A DNA stretch of 64,000 bases from Nonomuraea endophytica (lineage in GTDB: Bacteria > Actinomycetota > Actinomycetes > Streptosporangiales > Streptosporangiaceae): assembly GCF_014203235.1 (NCBI RefSeq), contig NZ_JACHIN010000001.1:1581450-1645449 (forward strand). The letters run 5' to 3'. Made by a program: the position numbers and the translations under genes. Below, in pieces: positions 58,773 to 64,000 of the stretch. Every line of letters begins with the position of its first letter. Position 1 is the first letter of the stretch. The notes below the pieces were generated by a model. The model did not search any database. It saw only the letters and a program-made list of their open reading frames with translations, and was not told the origin of the DNA.

Positions 58773-59840
58773 GTGAAAACCTTTGAGACCCCTGAACCCG
58801 TCCAGGCCGCGCTCGACCTCGCGGCGGGAGATGTCCGGATCGTGGCCGAGCGCCGCGGCGACACCCGGGTCAGGGTGAACCCGCTCGACCCGGCCAACGA
58901 CGACGACGCCACCGCGGCCGGGCTGACCGAGGTGGAGTACTCTGCCGGCCGCCTGAAGGTGTACACGCCGCGCCTGTGGCGGCACCGGACCGGGGCGGTC
59001 GAGGTCGAGGTCCTGCTGCCCGAGGGCTCCGGCCTGGAGGTCGACCTGTCCGCCGGTGGAGTACACAGCCACGGCCGGCTCGGCGAGACCAGGATCCGCA
59101 CCACGCACGGTGAGATCCAGCTCGACCAGACCGCCGGGCTCCACCTGAAGGCGGGCTCGGGCCACGTGTGTGTCGCCGCCGTCGAGGGACCGGCCGTGAT
59201 CAAAATGCCCAGCGGTGACCTGTTTCTCGGCGAGGTCACCGGTAGCCTGCGGGTCCGCGCCGCCAATGGGCGGATCGTGGTCGAGCGGGCCCACGCCGAC
59301 ATCGAGGTCACCACCGCGCACGGCGACATCAGGATCGACGAGGTGATCCGCGGCCTCGTCACGCTCACGACCGGTTCGGGGACGGTCGACGTGGGCGTCA
59401 GCGAGGGCAGCGCCGCCGTGCTGCACCTCCGCTCCACATACGGCACCGTGCACGACCTACTGGAGGCGGAACCGCCACTGCCCAAGCCGACGCCCAAGCC
59501 AACCATCGAGCCGACGCCCAGGCCGACGCCCAAACTGACGTCCGAGGCGACGCCCGAGGGGACGCCCAAGCTGACGTCCGAGGCGACGCCCGAGGGGACG
59601 CCCAAGCTGACGTCCGAGGCGACGCCCGAGGGGACGTCCGAGGCGACGCCCGAGCCGACCATCGAGATCCATGCCTCGACCACGCACGGCAACGTGGTGG
59701 TCCGGCGCGTGGCCCACCTGCGGGCCGACGACAGGAAGAGCAGCACGACCACGGCCGGCGCAGCCATCGGGGTGAAGGACATGCGGCCCTCGGTCAGGCC
59801 GAACCCCAGGCCGGTTAGGCACCCGAGGTCGCGTCCATGA
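58773..59840 (+). CDS. DUF4097 beta-repeat protein with expanded Thr/Pro/Glu linker
   Basis: About 355 residues from GTG 58773 (GTG 58764 is an alternative). Repeating short beta strands with G-x-(I/V)-x-(V/L) pattern (LAAGDVRIVAERRGDTRVRV, THGEIQLDQ, GSGHVCVAAV, PSGDLFLGEV, ANGRIVVERA, AHGDIRIDEV, GSGTVDVGVS) form the DUF4097/DUF4098 right-handed solenoid. Between the last two rungs, about 65 residues of TPKPT and three copies of a 12-residue repeat (P-K-L-T-S-E-A-T-P-E-G-T) are inserted; the final rung HASTTHGNVVVRRV follows. No signal peptide. Function of the family is unknown. Divergent from the TetR gene. Confidence 0.85.
   Translation: MKTFETPEPVQAALDLAAGDVRIVAERRGDTRVRVNPLDPANDDDATAAGLTEVEYSAGRLKVYTPRLWRHRTGAVEVEVLLPEGSGLEVDLSAGGVHSHGRLGETRIRTTHGEIQLDQTAGLHLKAGSGHVCVAAVEGPAVIKMPSGDLFLGEVTGSLRVRAANGRIVVERAHADIEVTTAHGDIRIDEVIRGLVTLTTGSGTVDVGVSEGSAAVLHLRSTYGTVHDLLEAEPPLPKPTPKPTIEPTPRPTPKLTSEATPEGTPKLTSEATPEGTPKLTSEATPEGTSEATPEPTIEIHASTTHGNVVVRRVAHLRADDRKSSTTTAGAAIGVKDMRPSVRPNPRPVRHPRSRP
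59526..59633 (+). repeat. 36-bp tandem repeat, three copies, inside the DUF4097 gene
   Basis: Units at 59526, 59562 and 59598 differ at one position; a partial fourth (21 bp) follows. All in frame. Confidence 0.95.
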
Positions 59841-59844
59841 CCGC

Positions 59845-60215
59845 CTACACGTTCGCGTTCGCGCCTTCGCCCAGGATGTTCTGCAGGTACTCCACCGTCG
59901 ACGGCTGGCTGAGGATGACGAGGACGTCCATCACGACGAAGAGGGCTGCGCGATCAGGGTGAGGATCCGGCCCGCGCGCCTGCTGGCCAGGTTGAGCACG
60001 CCCAGGACCACCACCACGACCGCAGTGCCAACGACTGCGGTGCCAACGACCGCAGTGCCGACGACCGCAGTGCCGACGACCGCTGCGCCAACGGGCACGG
60101 TGCCAACGGGCACGGTGCCAACGGGCACGGTGCCAACGGGCACGGTGCCAACGGGCACGGTGCCAACGACCGCAGTGCCAACAGGCGCGGTGCCCACGGG
60201 CGCGAGCAGCGCGTA
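59845..60215 (-). pseudogene. Possible remnant or frameshifted small membrane protein carrying a pentapeptide minisatellite
   Basis: On the minus strand one frame encodes VPVGT/AVVGT pentapeptides followed by VVVVVLGVLNLASRRAGRIL, which looks like the helix of a small actinobacterial membrane protein, and then runs out at 59931. A second frame picks up with FVVMDVLVILSQPSTVEYLQ and continues to a stop at 59845, five bases from the convergent DUF4097 stop. Joining them needs a one-base deletion to be reversed. No good start codon or ribosome site is seen. Treat as a hypothesis; the region could also be non-coding. Confidence 0.25.
60016..60195. repeat. 15-bp minisatellite, twelve units
   Basis: Contiguous 15-bp units from 60016 to 60195 in two subtypes, ACGACCGCAGTGCCA (flanks) and ACGGGCACGGTGCCA (five identical copies, 60091-60165); a degenerate thirteenth follows. 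The surrounding 59841-60313 has no gene I can support firmly. Confidence 0.95.
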
Positions 60216-60313
60216 ACCACCCCCGTCGAAGTGGATCTTGTTCCTGGAATCGGAACAGTCAAGATTTCCTGACGACCACGCGGCAAGCAAGGCGTCAGGG
60301 TATCTTGACGGCC

Positions 60314-60790
60314 ATGACGATGAAGCTTTCCGACATCCCCGACCACGAGGGGTTCGCCGCACCCGTCCTCCCCGACGGCGAGTTGGCCCGTTCCTCCAGC
60401 GCCTTCACCCGAGCCTTCATCGGCTACCAAGCCGCCTGCTCCTGCGGATGGGCCGACCGCCGCCGGTTCCCGCCCACCCCGGAAGGCGCCAAGGAGGCGG
60501 AGGGCCGCTGGTACACGCATGTCGCCCCCCTCCTGGCCGCAGCCCCACCCAGCTGGCTGGTCGTCAAGTCGAACCTGCTGTGCGAGCAGATCGTCAACCT
60601 CGCCGCCGATCGCCCCCTGGCCGCCCTCACCCTGCTGGCACAGGTGGAGAGCTGGCAGCGGACGTTGCTGGACCAGGCCGTGGCCGGGGCGAAGGCGGCC
60701 GGTGCCTCCTGGGCCGACGTCGGCGAGGCCATGGGCATCACGAAGCAGGCGGCCCACGAACGCTTCCGTACGCACGTGGGCCCCCAATGA
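60314..60790 (+). CDS. HTH protein of sigma-region-4-like type
   Basis: About 158 residues from ATG 60314 (TTG 60305 and ATG 60320 also in frame). The N-terminal half has a Cys pair (YQAACSCGW) and Trp/Arg-rich region reminiscent of a small zinc or nucleic-acid binding motif; the C-terminal half ends in an HTH, SWADVGEAMGITKQAAHERF, as in sigma region 4-type proteins found in many actinobacteria. Probably a small DNA-binding regulator. Its stop lies 3 bp from the convergent HNH gene stop. Confidence 0.8.
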   Translation: MTMKLSDIPDHEGFAAPVLPDGELARSSSAFTRAFIGYQAACSCGWADRRRFPPTPEGAKEAEGRWYTHVAPLLAAAPPSWLVVKSNLLCEQIVNLAADRPLAALTLLAQVESWQRTLLDQAVAGAKAAGASWADVGEAMGITKQAAHERFRTHVGPQ

Positions 60791-60793
60791 TCG

Positions 60794-61435
60794 TCAGCGG
60801 CAGGTTCGGAGCATGTTGATCAGCGCCTTCTTCTCCCGCTTGGTGACGAAGAGGCGGTAATGATGTTTCACCGAGATCCAGGAGGTGGCGTACCGGCACC
60901 AGTAGCCCCGGCGCGGCGGACGCCAGCTCTGCGGCCCCTTGCCGCCCTTGGCGATGTTGATCGAGTGGCTGACGACCTTGAGCTCGGGCCGCGTGAGGTC
61001 ATTGGCGAACGCCCGCCGCTTGGCCTGACTCCACCGCTTGGCCCCTGACCGCCACGCGTACGCCAGCGGCACCACATGGTCGACATCCACCAGCTTCTCG
61101 CTCTTCAGAACCTTCCCGTCATAAGGGCTGTACCAGGTCCCCTTGACCGGATGGCAGTACTTGTTCCTCCGCACACCCCGCCCATCACGCGCCAGCACAA
61201 CTTCGCGCGCATCACAGGTCCCTCGATGATGAGCCCACCGAGGCTGGAACCGCCGATGACTGTAGCCCCGACCGGACAACGCCTTGGCAACCTTCAGCTG
61301 CCCAAGCATCTGAAGAGACCCGGCCTGTGACTGTTCGCGCCGTTCAGCCGCCGCCTGCGGGCTCATGGCAACCGCCGTAACCGGAACAGCCAGAGCAGTG
61401 AGTACGGCGACGCGGACCACTCGACTTAAGATCAT
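60794..61435 (-). CDS. Secreted HNH family endonuclease (DUF1524/GmrSD-like)
   Basis: 213 residues from ATG 61435, which has GGGGGA nine bases upstream and starts a signal peptide (ILSRVVRVAVLTALAVPVTA, then cleavage near the AAA). The nuclease core is VDVDHVVPLAYAWRSGAKRWSQ, with the His of the HNH motif, and ANDLTRPELKVVSHSINIAKGGKGPQSW with the Asn/Lys residues; CDAREVVLARDG lies before. This is the extracellular DUF1524-type nuclease common in actinomycetes, probably for nutrient scavenging or DNA turnover in mycelial lysis. Confidence 0.92.
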   Translation of the reverse strand: MILSRVVRVAVLTALAVPVTAVAMSPQAAAERREQSQAGSLQMLGQLKVAKALSGRGYSHRRFQPRWAHHRGTCDAREVVLARDGRGVRRNKYCHPVKGTWYSPYDGKVLKSEKLVDVDHVVPLAYAWRSGAKRWSQAKRRAFANDLTRPELKVVSHSINIAKGGKGPQSWRPPRRGYWCRYATSWISVKHHYRLFVTKREKKALINMLRTCR

Positions 61436-61540
61436 GCTTTCCCCCATACCCACGACACCGTAGGCGCTCAGCCGCCCTCGCGCACCCGAGATCCCCGACA
61501 TCCCAGCAGCCACCCACCCCCGCAACCCCGCCCCACAGCC

Positions 61541-61648
61541 CCGCCGCACAGCCTCGCCTCAGATCCTCGCCCCACAGCCCCGCCCCAGATCGCCCCAGAG
61601 CTCCCGCCGCACAGCCCCGCCTCAGATCCTCGCCCCACAGCCCCGCCT
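61541..61648. repeat. Direct repeat of about 45 bp, two copies, in gene-free DNA
   Basis: 61541-61585 and 61604-61648 are nearly identical C-rich sequences 63 bp apart. They lie in the 686-bp stretch 61436-62121, which has low-complexity C/G-rich sequence and no gene I can support. Confidence 0.75.
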
Positions 61649-62025
61649 CAACTGCCCTCGCCTCAACAGCACTCCTCCTCCGCCGCACCCCAGTCAGCCG
61701 ACTCCGGTACATCCCACCCCACAACGCCCCAGCCACCACCCAAACCCTGGCCTTCCGCTGGTCGTCGACACCGCGGGCCCACCGGACGGCTGCGCTGTCG
61801 CCACCGGACGCCTGCGCGGTCGCGGGTCCCCGGACGGCTACGCCGTACCCCCTAGCTCATGCCCGTGGCCTGAAGTCGCCCGCGCTGGCAAGCCCGACCG
61901 ACACGCGAGCGCGACCAAGGAGTGAGCTCGACCGACAGGCGCGAGGACGACCGGCGGGCAAGGACGGTTGACGCGCGAGCCCGACCGACAGGTCAGCGCG
62001 ACTGACCCGCGGGGCGGGCACGGCT

Positions 62026-62076
62026 GACACGTGAGCGCGACCGACACGTGGGCGCGACCGACACGTGAGCACAACC
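62026..62076. repeat. 17-bp tandem repeat, three copies
   Basis: Units at 62026, 62043 and 62060 (first unit GACACGTGAGCGCGACC) each contain a CACGTG palindrome. 17 bp is not a multiple of three, so the array is non-coding. It lies 45 bp downstream of the esterase stop. Confidence 0.9.
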
Positions 62077-62121
62077 GAGAATATGCGACCGGCAGGCGAG
62101 CGCGATCGAGAAGAAGGGCGA

Positions 62122-63156
62122 TCAGGCCGCGAAGCGCTCACACAACCAGGCCAACGCCAGCGGATACCGGTACTCGATCGCCATATGCGTAGCGTCGAAC
62201 AGCTCGAACCGTGTCCGCTCACTCGGCAGCCCAGCGTCAAGAACCGCCTGATGAAAGGCGGTCGCGCCCAGGTCCAGGTACCACTCGTCCCTGGTGCCCG
62301 CGTCGATCCAGACACCCCGCATGCTCTTGAGCGCCCCGGCATACTGCTCCTGCCTGGCCATGCGAACAGGATCCACAGCCAGCCACCGCTCCCAGACCTC
62401 CGGAACCAACGCCCCATTGCTGTCGAACGGTGTCCGGACCGTCCCGTCCTGGTCGGCCGAGTAGGCGGCCGCATAGCCGTAGATCTCCATGAGGACGCCG
62501 TCGCCCGGCCTGGTCATGGCGACCCGCCCGCGGAAGTCGGCCAGGAACGCCTCGTATGACCCGTCATAGAGGTCACGCAGCGTCCGAGCCGCCTGCGGAA
62601 ACTCCGGCAGATAGCAGGTCTCGAACAGCGCGTCACCCGCATGTGTGGCGAACAGCCCGAACCGGTCGGGCCGCATCATCGCGGTGACCATGGCACCATA
62701 GCCGCCGCTCGATTTGCCGGTGATCGCCCGCATGTCCCGGTGGGGCAGCGTGCGGTAGTGGTCGTCCACCCATGACACGACCTCCTCGCACAGGTAGGTG
62801 TGGTAGCGGCCGGTCCCGGGGGAGTCGAGGAACTGGCTGCCGCCGTAGGCCGTCCACGCGTCGACGTAGACGACGATCGCCGGGGGTGTCTGACCGGCGG
62901 CGAACACCTCGTCGGCCAGTTCGGGGAACGGCCGGCGGAACGGGGTCCGGTTGTCCCACATGGCGAGATGGCCGGTGTAGCCCTGGATGACGTAGACCGT
63001 GGGGTAGCGCCTGGTGGGTTCGTCGTCGTAGCCGGGCGGGACGTACACCCACAGAGGCCGCTCGTGCGGATCGCCCAGCGGGTTGCCGCGCAGGACGTGG
63101 CTGTCGATGACATGGCGGTCGATGCGGCCGGCGAGGTCGGCGGACCAGGGAAGCAC
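62122..63156 (-). CDS. Alpha/beta hydrolase (esterase D-like)
   Basis: 344 residues from GTG 63156 (AAGGAG site eight bases upstream). Esterase-type fold: LWVYVPPGYDDEPTRRYPTVYVIQGYTGHLAMW, oxyanion region, nucleophile GKSSGGYGAM (G-x-S-x-G), acidic segment WIDAGTRDEWYLD and catalytic His in LFDATHMAIEYR. It resembles putative esterase/S-formylglutathione hydrolase-like proteins of the Esterase D family; no signal peptide. The TetR gene upstream on the same strand ends 26 bp before it, so co-regulation is likely. Confidence 0.9.
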   Translation of the reverse strand: MLPWSADLAGRIDRHVIDSHVLRGNPLGDPHERPLWVYVPPGYDDEPTRRYPTVYVIQGYTGHLAMWDNRTPFRRPFPELADEVFAAGQTPPAIVVYVDAWTAYGGSQFLDSPGTGRYHTYLCEEVVSWVDDHYRTLPHRDMRAITGKSSGGYGAMVTAMMRPDRFGLFATHAGDALFETCYLPEFPQAARTLRDLYDGSYEAFLADFRGRVAMTRPGDGVLMEIYGYAAAYSADQDGTVRTPFDSNGALVPEVWERWLAVDPVRMARQEQYAGALKSMRGVWIDAGTRDEWYLDLGATAFHQAVLDAGLPSERTRFELFDATHMAIEYRYPLALAWLCERFAA

Positions 63157-63182
63157 GGAGCACTCCTTGCGTGAGCAGGGGT

Positions 63183-64000
<818 letters not shown>

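Noticed and set aside
59959..60216. Plus-strand 85-codon frame encoding TTAVP/TGTVP repeats
   Set aside because: Starts on a GTG without a ribosome site and consists almost entirely of the minisatellite; no signal peptide or domain.
61344..61739. Minus-strand 131-codon frame upstream of the HNH gene
   Set aside because: Made of the C-rich direct repeats, no motif, overlaps the HNH start and signal peptide.
62026..62076. CRISPR-like array
   Set aside because: The 17-bp units are contiguous with no spacers; it is a tandem repeat.

Overview
The window is high-GC DNA with dense, often overlapping genes on both strands, many GTG starts and the regulator families typical of filamentous actinomycetes (SARP, LAL/LuxR, PadR, DUF1702, DUF3073, SCO5389-family, DUF1707, DUF4097, PL8). 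I infer a Streptosporangiales-like actinobacterium (moderate confidence, from family content only). No rRNA, tRNA, CRISPR array, transposase or integrase was recognised. The left edge cuts a SARP regulator and the right edge cuts a groEL gene, so this is ordinary chromosome interior.

Layout. 1-12 kb: SARP regulator (partial), GNAT, aminotransferase/LysR pair, rnhB, an Rrf2-controlled redox block (FAD oxidoreductase, AhpD-like protein, LLM oxidoreductase), a CooC-like P-loop ATPase, a TPR protein and an LCP protein. 12-18.8 kb: methyltransferase, MFS transporter, a directly abutting pair of a thymidylate-synthase-like enzyme and a four-helix membrane protein, a polyprenyl synthetase, and a DHA2 efflux pump with its PadR repressor. 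18.8-26 kb: VOC protein, serine hydrolase, LysR/DapA-like pair, MarR/FAD-monooxygenase pair, and an ABC-F protein split into two reading frames that overlap as GTGA. 26.3-33.8 kb: three genes in one unit (YqiJ-like OB-fold membrane protein, flotillin, 1588-residue AAA ATPase). 33.9-43.5 kb: DUF1269, small proteins, two MDR reductases, CGNR regulator with an Asp-nucleophile hydrolase, HPP protein, APH(6)-like kinase, menB, PadR, ArsR, DUF3073, and a secretionless aegerolysin-like/papain-like fusion. 43.5-54 kb: LAL regulator, ECF sigma with membrane partner, DUF1702 with a FOXRED2-like flavoprotein, GDPD, a back-to-back two-component pair and a polysaccharide lyase. 54-57.4 kb: a run of small stress-type genes with three SigB-like promoter motifs and a 27-residue membrane microprotein. 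57.4-64 kb: DUF1707, TetR/DUF4097, minisatellite-rich stretches, an HTH protein, a secreted HNH nuclease, an esterase, TetR and groEL.

Two themes stand out. First, at least ten regulator/target pairs carry a clear dyad or repeated element in their shared intergenic DNA, so probable operators can be named. Second, short tandem repeats in multiples of three (9, 15, 18, 24, 36 bp) have expanded linkers inside or next to genes (ABC-F, DUF4097, PL8, the aegerolysin-like gene), and out-of-frame repeats occupy the gene-poor stretch 61.4-62.1 kb. The most promising candidates for undescribed biology are the TS-like/4TM pair, the ATPase-flotillin-YqiJ unit, the two-piece ABC-F and the aegerolysin-peptidase fusion.
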